Origin: Candidatus Saccharimonadota bacterium
GTDB taxonomy: Bacteria; Patescibacteriota; Saccharimonadia; UBA4664
Assembly: GCA_029288275.1 (NCBI GenBank)
Contig: JARIHM010000057.1
Coordinates: 1-5,497 of the forward strand
DNA: 5,497 nucleotides
Reading direction: 5' to 3'
In this document: positions 1 through 4,371 of the stretch, in pieces
How the letters are laid out: every line of letters starts with the position of its first letter
Numbering within the stretch: the first letter of the stretch is position 1
Made by a program: the position numbers and the translations under genes
The notes under the pieces: model-generated
Databases searched by the model: none
Told to the model about the DNA's origin: nothing
What the model saw: the letters and a program-made list of their open reading frames with translations, nothing else

Positions 1-160
1 GCGTTCGGATCAATGCTAGCACCAATCCCGCTGCCGCCAGCACGCTCCAAACCGGCGCACCCCAGCCAAAGCGGCCGAGCATCAAGCCCAGGAGAAGGGC
101 GCCACATATTAAACTCAAAACCGTGGTTCGGCGCAGCGGCATACGAAGGGCTTTTCTCAC
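1..160 (-). CDS. N-terminal fragment of a multi-spanning membrane protein, possibly ComEC-like (cut by window edge)
   Basis: An open frame on the minus strand runs out of the window at position 1, leaving 53 codons. The visible protein has a basic start (R and K at residues 2, 3, 6, 10 and 11). A first hydrophobic helix follows at about residues 12-28, rich in L, G and M. A short G-R-F-G-W-G-A-P turn leads to a second helix at about residues 35-51. In-frame TGA and TAA lie just upstream, so the start can only be GTG (158-160), ATG (140-142) or later. GTG is preferred because AGGGAGG lies 13 nt upstream, and GGAGG directly touches it; the ATG has no Shine-Dalgarno site. A two-helix N-terminus of this kind resembles ComEC/Rec2 DNA-uptake channel proteins (DUF4131), but only the membrane-protein call is safe. 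It follows the terminator of the NDT-Nudix gene and so probably has its own transcription start. Confidence 0.6.
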   Translation of the reverse strand, partial: MRKALRMPLRRTTVLSLICGALLLGLMLGRFGWGAPVWSVLAAAGLVLALIRT

Positions 161-199
161 CCTCCGTTATCAACCTCCCTATTGTGCCCGAACGAAGGC

Positions 200-249
200 C
201 GAAAAAGCAATAAAAAGAGGGCGGATTCGCTTCAAAGCGAATCCGCCCT
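200..249 (-). terminator. Rho-independent terminator of the NDT-Nudix gene
   Basis: Positions 218-232 and 235-249 form a perfect 15-bp inverted repeat (GC-rich base, AGGGCGG arm start) closing on a 2-nt loop, or a 4-6-nt loop if the top pairs open. Read on the minus strand, the stem starts 4 nt past the TGA of the NDT-Nudix gene and is followed at once by a T-rich tract, CTTTTTATTGCTTTTT (positions 202-217). This is the classic intrinsic-terminator layout on the minus strand. On the plus strand the hairpin is followed by no T-run, so it is one-directional. Confidence 0.92.
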
Positions 250-252
250 ACC

Positions 253-1389
253 TCACTGCTGCACCCGCGATGGCTGAACCGTCGGCCGGAACCGCAACGA
301 TTCACCGTTCCACTGAATGTGGAACGGGTGGTCGTCCTGCAGCGCCGACAGCACGCTGCACCACACCGGCTCCAGGCCCTTGAAGCCTGGCGTCCGCTGC
401 TCTTCTGGGGAAGCCGCGGCGGTCAGGTCGGCCAGCCCCTGGAGTTCCGCCCGCGTCACCCACCGGTGAGACTTGGTTTCAGCCGGGCTAGCACTCACCC
501 TGACGGACGACGGCACCTCGGCCTCATAAAACAGCCAGAAGTGATAACCGCCGCCGGGCCGGCGACAGGCGTTCCGGTAGTGACCATTGACGCCCGGATC
601 GGACAGCGCGCTCAGCACTAGACCCCGCAGGCCGACCTCTTCGCCCACCTCACGCTCGGCCGTGACCGGAGCGGTCTCGCCCCGCTCCGGATGCCCAGCC
701 GGCGGCGCAAACCCGTACGGCACCTTGAGCCGCTCAATCAAGAGGAGCTCGCGCTCGCCATCGCCGCCAGGGCGCCGGCGCGTCACCAGCACGCCCACGC
801 TGCCGTTGTTGCAAGGCTCGGGCAGCTGGCCATACTCCTGAATAGCGGGCAGCCGCTTGGCATCCCGGCCGGCCTGCCACTGGGCGTGCTTCGAGCCAAA
901 ACCGTAGGCCACCTCGACGGCAAGCCGGTCAACTCGTCCGTTCAGAATCTGGGGGTCGATCCCCCGGAACTCCTCCAGGCGGTCGGCCTGATCCGGCAAC
1001 GGATACAGGAACGCCAGTGGCTTATGGAGGAACCGCGCCACCGCCACTTCCATGGTGGTGTTGATCCCCACATAGCCGTCGATGCCCTTGGCCCGTCCGT
1101 TCACCACCAGCACCAGATCGGCCCACTGAATCTTGAGAAAATGCGTGCCAATGGCCAAGTCCTTGGCCTTCCAGACCCAGCGAACCTGCGGCCCAGCCTG
1201 CTGACGCAGCTGGTAGTATTCCTCAACGGCCAGTTGCTCACCCTCCGGACCCGCGATGAAGTCCGGCGGCATCTGCACCAGGTGGCCATCGGCCTCTAAC
1301 TGCTGCTTAACAGCTCGCATCTCATCGATGCAGGCGATGGTGCCGCAGAGCGTAATCTTGAGGCGCATGGCCTCGACCGGCTCGGTCAT
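253..1389 (-). CDS. Fusion protein: NDT-like Rossmann domain plus Nudix hydrolase (378 aa)
   Basis: The predicted product is a cytosolic two-domain nucleotide enzyme. Residues about 9-178 form a nucleoside 2-deoxyribosyltransferase/DNPH1-like domain. Its marks are ITLCGT (11-17), GHLVQMPPD (35-43), ADLVLVVN (90-97) and a G-x-N-T-T-M-E segment whose E114 sits where the family keeps its catalytic glutamate. A linker (about 179-196) leads to a Nudix domain. The Nudix box at 232-254 fits G-x5-E-x7-R-E-U-x-E-E-x-G-U exactly: G232, E238, R246, E247, E250, E251, G253, L254. The box coordinates Mg and cleaves nucleoside diphosphate-X substrates. The ATG at 1387-1389 is chosen because GAAAGG lies 7 nt upstream and because the paralogous neighbour also begins M-x-E-P. 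A longer in-frame start at 1497 would run through the promoter and into the neighbour. The gene is last before a strong terminator and has its own promoter. The substrate of either domain is unknown; joint action (NTP to NMP to free base) is inference. Confidence 0.92.
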   Translation of the reverse strand: MTEPVEAMRLKITLCGTIACIDEMRAVKQQLEADGHLVQMPPDFIAGPEGEQLAVEEYYQLRQQAGPQVRWVWKAKDLAIGTHFLKIQWADLVLVVNGRAKGIDGYVGINTTMEVAVARFLHKPLAFLYPLPDQADRLEEFRGIDPQILNGRVDRLAVEVAYGFGSKHAQWQAGRDAKRLPAIQEYGQLPEPCNNGSVGVLVTRRRPGGDGERELLLIERLKVPYGFAPPAGHPERGETAPVTAEREVGEEVGLRGLVLSALSDPGVNGHYRNACRRPGGGYHFWLFYEAEVPSSVRVSASPAETKSHRWVTRAELQGLADLTAAASPEEQRTPGFKGLEPVWCSVLSALQDDHPFHIQWNGESLRFRPTVQPSRVQQ

Positions 1390-1396
1390 AACCACA

Positions 1397-1402
1397 CCTT
1401 TC
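1397..1402 (-). promoter_or_regulatory. Ribosome binding site deciding the NDT-Nudix start
   Basis: GAAAGG on the minus strand sits 7 nt before ATG 1389, inside a roughly 50-nt leader between the predicted transcription start and the gene. It fixes the start at 1389 instead of the longer upstream ATG at 1497. Confidence 0.7.
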
Positions 1403-1443
1403 TTTGGTGGCAAGGTACAAACAGCAGCCGAAGGCTGCTTGCG

Positions 1444-1463
1444 GTGATTATACGATCTTCTAC
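1444..1463 (-). repeat. Promoter-repeat copy 1 (before NDT-Nudix)
   Basis: This 20-bp element matches positions 2076-2095 at 19 of 20 bases; the one difference is c1460 versus t2092. On the minus strand it reads GTARAAGATCGTATAATCAC and contains the TATAAT -10 box. Besides the -10 hexamer it conserves the upstream AAGATCG and the downstream CAC, more than a bare promoter requires. It overlaps the TAG stop of the upstream NDT gene. Confidence 0.9.
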
Positions 1464-1474
1464 AAGGTTGTACA
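1447..1474 (-). promoter_or_regulatory. Predicted sigma-70-type promoter of the NDT-Nudix gene
   Basis: On the minus strand a perfect TATAAT (1447-1452) lies 16 bp after TGTACA (1469-1474), a 4-of-6 match to TTGACA. Transcription would begin near 1440, about 50 nt before the ATG at 1389. The -35 box lies inside the last codons of the upstream NDT gene, and the -10 box starts 7 nt past that gene's TAG. The same -10 context recurs before the upstream gene, which strengthens the call. Read-through from the upstream gene remains possible, since no terminator separates the two. Confidence 0.65.
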
Positions 1475-2026
1475 GTCCTGACTAGCTTTGGCATCATCCA
1501 CGCGCCGCTGCTCTACCTGAGCGAGCCCCCGTTGATAAGCCGTCCAGACCGCATCCCGGCTCAGATCCCCTTCAAGCTCAACGAGATCGAGAGCGTGAAT
1601 CTCGCTTCGCCGGCCGTAAGAATCCCTGGCTGAGTAAAGGCAGGCCAGAGGCTTGTTGTACGCCCGCGCCACCGCTATTTCCATAGCAGTATTAACCCCT
1701 ATGTGCCCCTTAATGCCTTGAGAAGGCGGATTCACTACCAGTACCAGATCGGCCTGCCGGATGTTGGCAAACTGCCGCATCATGGCCTCATGCTTAACCC
1801 GCCAAGCCCAGGGATGGTCAGACGGAGCCACATTCTGCAGATGACAAAAATCCTCGGCTGAGATTGCCTTGCCCTCGTCAACCATCAGGTAGTCCGGCGG
1901 CATCTGTACCAGGTGGCCGAGCGCCTCCAGAGTAGCCCGGGTCTGCCGCAGCCATTCAATGCGACGCATCGAGCCACAGAGGGTTACTCGCAGCGACGGG
2001 TAGGCGGCAGTGCTTGGTTCGATCAT
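1460..2026 (-). CDS. Stand-alone nucleoside 2-deoxyribosyltransferase-like protein (188 aa)
   Basis: This is a single-domain relative of the N-terminal half of the downstream NDT-Nudix protein. Shared marks in order are VTLCGS (14-19), GHLVQMPPD (37-45), ADLVLVVN (92-99), a G-x-N-T-A-M-E segment with putative catalytic E116, NKPLACLY (124-131) and a C-terminal DAK (178-180). The family cleaves or transfers the N-glycosidic bond of deoxynucleosides or nucleoside monophosphates in the cytosol. The length fits a complete member of this compact family. The ATG at 2026 has a strong AGGAAGGA (2033-2040) with 6-nt spacing. The gene is transcribed away from the aminotransferase gene across a 131-bp divergent region and lies 70 bp upstream of the NDT-Nudix gene. 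The protein ends 8 residues past the DAK match, where the neighbour enters its interdomain linker. True activity (transferase, nucleoside hydrolase or nucleotide hydrolase) cannot be read from the sequence. Confidence 0.9.
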   Translation of the reverse strand: MIEPSTAAYPSLRVTLCGSMRRIEWLRQTRATLEALGHLVQMPPDYLMVDEGKAISAEDFCHLQNVAPSDHPWAWRVKHEAMMRQFANIRQADLVLVVNPPSQGIKGHIGVNTAMEIAVARAYNKPLACLYSARDSYGRRSEIHALDLVELEGDLSRDAVWTAYQRGLAQVEQRRVDDAKASQDCTTL

Positions 2027-2075
2027 AGCCGTTCCTTCCTAGCTCAAGGTTCGAGCGGGCAAAGAGCTGCCCAGT

Positions 2076-2095
2076 GTGATTATACGATCTTTTAC
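2076..2095 (-). repeat. Promoter-repeat copy 2 (before stand-alone NDT gene)
   Basis: This is the second copy of the 20-bp element at 1444-1463, with the same orientation and nearly the same distance to the downstream start codon (TATAAT to ATG about 53 nt here, 58 nt in copy 1). Its offset from copy 1 is 632 bp, matching the offset between the coding parts of the two paralogues. Confidence 0.9.
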
Positions 2096-2106
2096 TCTGT
2101 TGCGCA
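2079..2106 (-). promoter_or_regulatory. Predicted promoter of the stand-alone NDT gene
   Basis: On the minus strand a perfect TATAAT (2079-2084) has a weak -35 candidate, TGCGCA (2101-2106), 16 bp upstream, matching TTGACA at only 3 positions. Transcription would start near 2072, giving a leader of about 46 nt. The call rests on the -10 box and its conservation with the copy at 1444-1463. The region also serves the divergent plus-strand gene. Confidence 0.6.
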
Positions 2107-2119
2107 GGCCGGATAGGTG

Positions 2120-2125
2120 TATACT
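2120..2125 (+). promoter_or_regulatory. Candidate -10 box for the class V aminotransferase gene
   Basis: TATACT on the plus strand would place the transcription start near 2132, about 26 nt before the ATG at 2158. No good -35 box is spaced correctly: TTGCGC at 2100-2105 is only 14 bp upstream. If real, this promoter lies back to back with the minus-strand promoter at 2079-2106, and the two RNA polymerase footprints would overlap. Confidence 0.35.
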
Positions 2126-2146
2126 AGGTCTACATTTTGGCTAAGC

Positions 2147-2152
2147 GAAAGG
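2147..2152 (+). promoter_or_regulatory. Ribosome binding site deciding the aminotransferase start
   Basis: GAAAGG lies 5 nt before ATG 2158. It falls inside the 21-nt extension that an alternative TTG start at 2137 would add, so it favours the ATG. Confidence 0.65.
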
Positions 2153-2157
2153 CAAAT

Positions 2158-3609
2158 ATGGCAACCGCTGAACAAGGGATCAAGCAGGCTCGTTACGAGG
2201 CCTTCTGCCAGGCCTATCCCACATATGCCACTACGACCCGGCTAGACAAACTGCGCCGCACCGATTTTGCCCGCCTGGATGATACCGGTCAAGTCTACCT
2301 GGACTACACCGGCGGCGGCCTTTACCCTGCCTCACTCATTGCGGACCACGCGGCGCTGTTGCAGGGCGCCGTTTTTGGCAATCCCCACTCTATTAATCCG
2401 ACTTCCCAACGCTCAACACAGCATGTCGAAGCCGCCCGCCAAGCGGTATTGGAGTTCTTTCGGGCTGATCCCAAGGAATATGCCGTTATTTTTACGCCCA
2501 ACGCCTCCGGCGCGCTGCGGCTAGTGGGCGAGGCCTACCCGTTTGGCGCCGAGAGCCAGTTTCTGCAGCTGGCTGATAACCATAACTCAGTGAACGGTCT
2601 GCGCGAGTTTGCACAGGCTCGAGGTGCCGAGACGCGGGCGGTCATCAACCGGCCTAATTTGCATATCGACGAGCAGGCGCTGCGGGCCGCGCTGGCTGAC
2701 CGGCCGGCCGGCGCGAGCCTGTTTGCTTACCCAGCTCAGTCCAACTTTACCGGCGTGCAGCATGCCCTGGATTGGATCGAGACCGCGCACGAATTTGGCT
2801 GGGATGTGGTGTTGGATGCCGCAGCCTTTGTGCCCACCAATCGACTTGACCTCAGTCGGCATCACCCTGATTTTGTACCGCTATCCTTCTACAAAATGTT
2901 TGGCTGGCCCACGGGCGTGGGCTGTTTGCTGGCCCGGCACGAGGCGTTGGCCAAATTACGGCGGCCCTGGTTCGCGGGCGGCACCATTTGGGCGGTCAGC
3001 GTGCAGGCCGGGTGGCACGTGATGGCTGATGGCAGTGATGCCTTTGAAGATGGCACCGTGAATTATCTGTGTTTGCCAGCTATCCCGCTGGGCCTCCGGT
3101 ATTTGGACCAGGCCGGCCGCGATGCCATCCACGAGCGTGTGATGTGCCTGACCGGCTGGCTGCTCAGGGAGCTAACCGCCCAGCATCACACGAACGGCCG
3201 GCCGCTCGTCCAGATATATGGCCCACACACCACGGCCGGCCGGGGAGCCACGGTGGCCTTTAATTTTCTCGATCCGGCCGGCCGCATCGTCGATGAACGC
3301 ATCGTGGACCAAGCCGCCGCGGCCGCCAACATCTCGCTGCGCACTGGCTGCTTCTGTAATCCAGGTTCCGGTGAAGTTGCCTTTGATCTTGCGCCTGATA
3401 AACTCGCCGCTGGTTATGAGAATGGTCGCCGCGTCGGCTTTGATCGCTATCTGGAAGTCATTGGCCTGCAGAGCGCCGGTGCAGTGCGCGTTTCACTTGG
3501 CCTAGCTAGCACCTTTACTGACGTCGCACACTTCCTTGACTTTGCTATCGCCACCTTCCTCGATCAACCCCAAGATCGCAGTACCCTACCTCCGCGCCAG
3601 CGTTGCTAG
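2158..3609 (+). CDS. PLP-dependent class V aminotransferase / cysteine desulfurase, molybdenum-cofactor-sulfurase N-domain type (483 aa)
   Basis: This is a fold-type I PLP enzyme of the cysteine desulfurase group. The order of motifs follows the N-terminal domain of Moco sulfurases (MOCOS/ABA3). They are YLDYTGGGLYP (47-57), FGNPHS (73-78), a Y-A-V-I-F-T-P-N-A-S-G-A-L segment (108-120), DNHNSVNGLRE (140-150), D220 in VVLDAAAFVPT (PLP ring nitrogen), the Schiff-base lysine K246 in SFYKMFGWPTG, and RTGCFCNPG (395-403), where C398 or C400 is the likely persulfide cysteine. In full Moco sulfurases a MOSC domain follows; here the protein stops soon after a class V C-terminal subdomain, so it is a stand-alone desulfurase-like protein. 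ATG 2158 is chosen because of GAAAGG 5 nt upstream. The gene is divergent from the NDT gene and convergent with the EEP gene. No molybdenum cofactor or Fe-S partner is visible, so the sulfur acceptor is unknown; a different lyase or transaminase activity is possible. Confidence 0.9.
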   Translation: MATAEQGIKQARYEAFCQAYPTYATTTRLDKLRRTDFARLDDTGQVYLDYTGGGLYPASLIADHAALLQGAVFGNPHSINPTSQRSTQHVEAARQAVLEFFRADPKEYAVIFTPNASGALRLVGEAYPFGAESQFLQLADNHNSVNGLREFAQARGAETRAVINRPNLHIDEQALRAALADRPAGASLFAYPAQSNFTGVQHALDWIETAHEFGWDVVLDAAAFVPTNRLDLSRHHPDFVPLSFYKMFGWPTGVGCLLARHEALAKLRRPWFAGGTIWAVSVQAGWHVMADGSDAFEDGTVNYLCLPAIPLGLRYLDQAGRDAIHERVMCLTGWLLRELTAQHHTNGRPLVQIYGPHTTAGRGATVAFNFLDPAGRIVDERIVDQAAAAANISLRTGCFCNPGSGEVAFDLAPDKLAAGYENGRRVGFDRYLEVIGLQSAGAVRVSLGLASTFTDVAHFLDFAIATFLDQPQDRSTLPPRQRC

Positions 3610-4313
3610 AATTCAAACTCCGCCCAAATGGGCCGATGATCAGACACTTCGGTATGAATAATCTGCGAACCTCGGCACGCGATCTCCTTATAAAAGATAT
3701 AATCAAGCCGCCACTTGAGTCCCTCATACGTCCGCTCTCCGATCCGAAATGGCCGTGTCGCCCAGGTCTTGAACCGGTCGTTCGGTCCCGCGTCATGCAA
3801 GGCTGACCGTAACCGGCGGATAATACTCGAACGCGGTACGGCGTTAAAGTCGCCCGCTAGCAGATACGGACCCGTGATTCTGCTGGCCTCGGCCAAGATT
3901 TCCTCCGTCATACGCCGGCGTAGTGGTGTAGTACGAAACTCGGGATTAAAGGGCAGATGAGTGGTACTCACCGTCAGCTGCCGACCTTCAACTTTAAGCT
4001 CTGCTGTCAGATAGAACCGCTCCTCACCTGGCTGTATCAACTGGCGCCGAGCCACAATCGGCCAGCGCGACAGAATTCCATTGCCCAGCTGGGCCGGCTG
4101 GCCATTTGGCAGCATCATCTGGCCATAGACACAATGCGCTTCATAACCCAGCCTCTGGGCCAGATACGCTCCAGTATCAAAAATCTCGGAATGGTAGCCC
4201 TGAGTGAGCTCTTGGAGACACACTATATCCGGGTTTAATCCCTGAATAGCTTCGGCTACTCGGGCTGGATCTTCCTCATACAGACAATTCCACTGCAAAA
4301 CCGTGAGTCTCAT
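3606..4313 (-). CDS. Endonuclease/exonuclease/phosphatase (EEP) family metal-dependent hydrolase (235 aa)
   Basis: The protein has the full catalytic set of the DNase I-like fold: N9 (QWN), E35 (CLQEL), N78 (GNGILSR), H119 (TTHLPF), D155 and N157 (AGDFN), D204 (RLDYIF), and D225-H226 (SDHRPI). These bind Mg and cleave phosphodiester or phosphomonoester bonds. The family spans ExoIII-type AP endonucleases, phosphodiesterases and sphingomyelinases. The compact size and lack of extra domains do not choose between them, and no signal peptide is seen, so it is probably cytosolic. Starting at ATG 4313 puts the first beta strand (RLTVLQWN) right at the N-terminus, as usual for the family. No Shine-Dalgarno site precedes it. 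Its TAG overlaps the TAG of the convergent aminotransferase gene within CTAG (3606-3609). It follows the peptidase gene in the same direction after 58 bp that contain a strong hairpin. Confidence 0.92.
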   Translation of the reverse strand: MRLTVLQWNCLYEEDPARVAEAIQGLNPDIVCLQELTQGYHSEIFDTGAYLAQRLGYEAHCVYGQMMLPNGQPAQLGNGILSRWPIVARRQLIQPGEERFYLTAELKVEGRQLTVSTTHLPFNPEFRTTPLRRRMTEEILAEASRITGPYLLAGDFNAVPRSSIIRRLRSALHDAGPNDRFKTWATRPFRIGERTYEGLKWRLDYIFYKEIACRGSQIIHTEVSDHRPIWAEFEF

Positions 4314-4332
4314 ATTGCTAGTCTACCAAGGA

Positions 4333-4364
4333 CGCCCCCGCCCCGGACTAACCGGGCGGGGGCG
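4333..4364 (-). terminator. GC-rich hairpin after the peptidase gene, possible terminator lacking a T-tract
   Basis: CGCCCCCGCCC (4333-4343) pairs perfectly with GGGCGGGGGCG (4354-4364) over 11 bp, with a 10-nt loop that can close further with CGG/CCG. It begins 7 nt past the TAA of the upstream minus-strand peptidase gene. The minus strand continues TCCTTGG, so there is no U-run and efficient intrinsic termination is uncertain. It could instead act as an mRNA-stabilising or processing structure between the two genes. It ends about 19 nt before the EEP start codon. Confidence 0.5.
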
Positions 4365-4371
4365 ATGCGCC

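Larger units (their letters stand above)
853..2095 (-). repeat. Imperfect tandem duplication: promoter plus NDT-like domain, two units offset by 631-632 bp
   Basis: Unit A is about 853-1463 and unit B about 1484-2095. Matching blocks keep one offset. Positions 1261-1287 match 1892-1918 with 1 mismatch in 27 (offset 631). Positions 1100-1123 match 1731-1754 with 2 mismatches (offset 631). The CTTGGCATC region at 856-864 matches 1487-1495 (offset 631). The promoter elements at 1444-1463 and 2076-2095 differ by 632. Sequence between the blocks has diverged, so the event is not recent. Homology ends at the NDT-Nudix linker, so the Nudix domain is not part of the repeated unit. Confidence 0.85.
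2027..2157. other. Divergent intergenic region
   Basis: These 131 bp separate the NDT gene (minus) from the aminotransferase gene (plus). They hold the NDT leader and its AGGAAGGA site, the TATAAT promoter element, the weaker plus-strand TATACT box and the GAAAGG site before ATG 2158. No obvious operator palindrome or riboswitch-like structure was seen. Confidence 0.7.

Noticed and set aside
13..213. Plus-strand 66-codon frame at the left edge
   Set aside because: It has no ribosome site or motif and is opposite a minus-strand frame that encodes convincing paired membrane helices.
218..249. Perfect 15-bp inverted repeat as a possible mobile-element end or operator
   Set aside because: It begins 4 nt after a stop codon, has a minimal loop and runs into a T-tract, so a terminator explains it fully. 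No transposase or second copy is present.
691..1299. A 202-codon open frame on the plus strand opposite the NDT-Nudix gene
   Set aside because: It is fully antisense to a protein with two recognisable domains, shows no recognisable motif and reflects the GC-biased third positions of the real gene. Smaller plus-strand frames at 319-621 and 587-841 are rejected for the same reason.
1390..1497. Longer 414-residue form of the NDT-Nudix protein starting at 1497
   Set aside because: The extra 36 residues would overlap the C-terminus of the NDT gene and cover the predicted promoter. The paralogue starts at the position equal to ATG 1389, which also has a ribosome site.
2137..2157. TTG start giving a 490-residue aminotransferase
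   Set aside because: The GAAAGG site lies inside this extension at the right distance for ATG 2158, and the predicted transcription start near 2132 leaves almost no leader for the TTG.
2158..3609. Assignment as SufS, IscS or selenocysteine lyase
   Set aside because: The FGNPHS, DNHNSVNG and RTGCFCNPG motifs and the order of the conserved blocks fit the Moco sulfurase N-terminal domain better, and no suf or isc partner genes are nearby.
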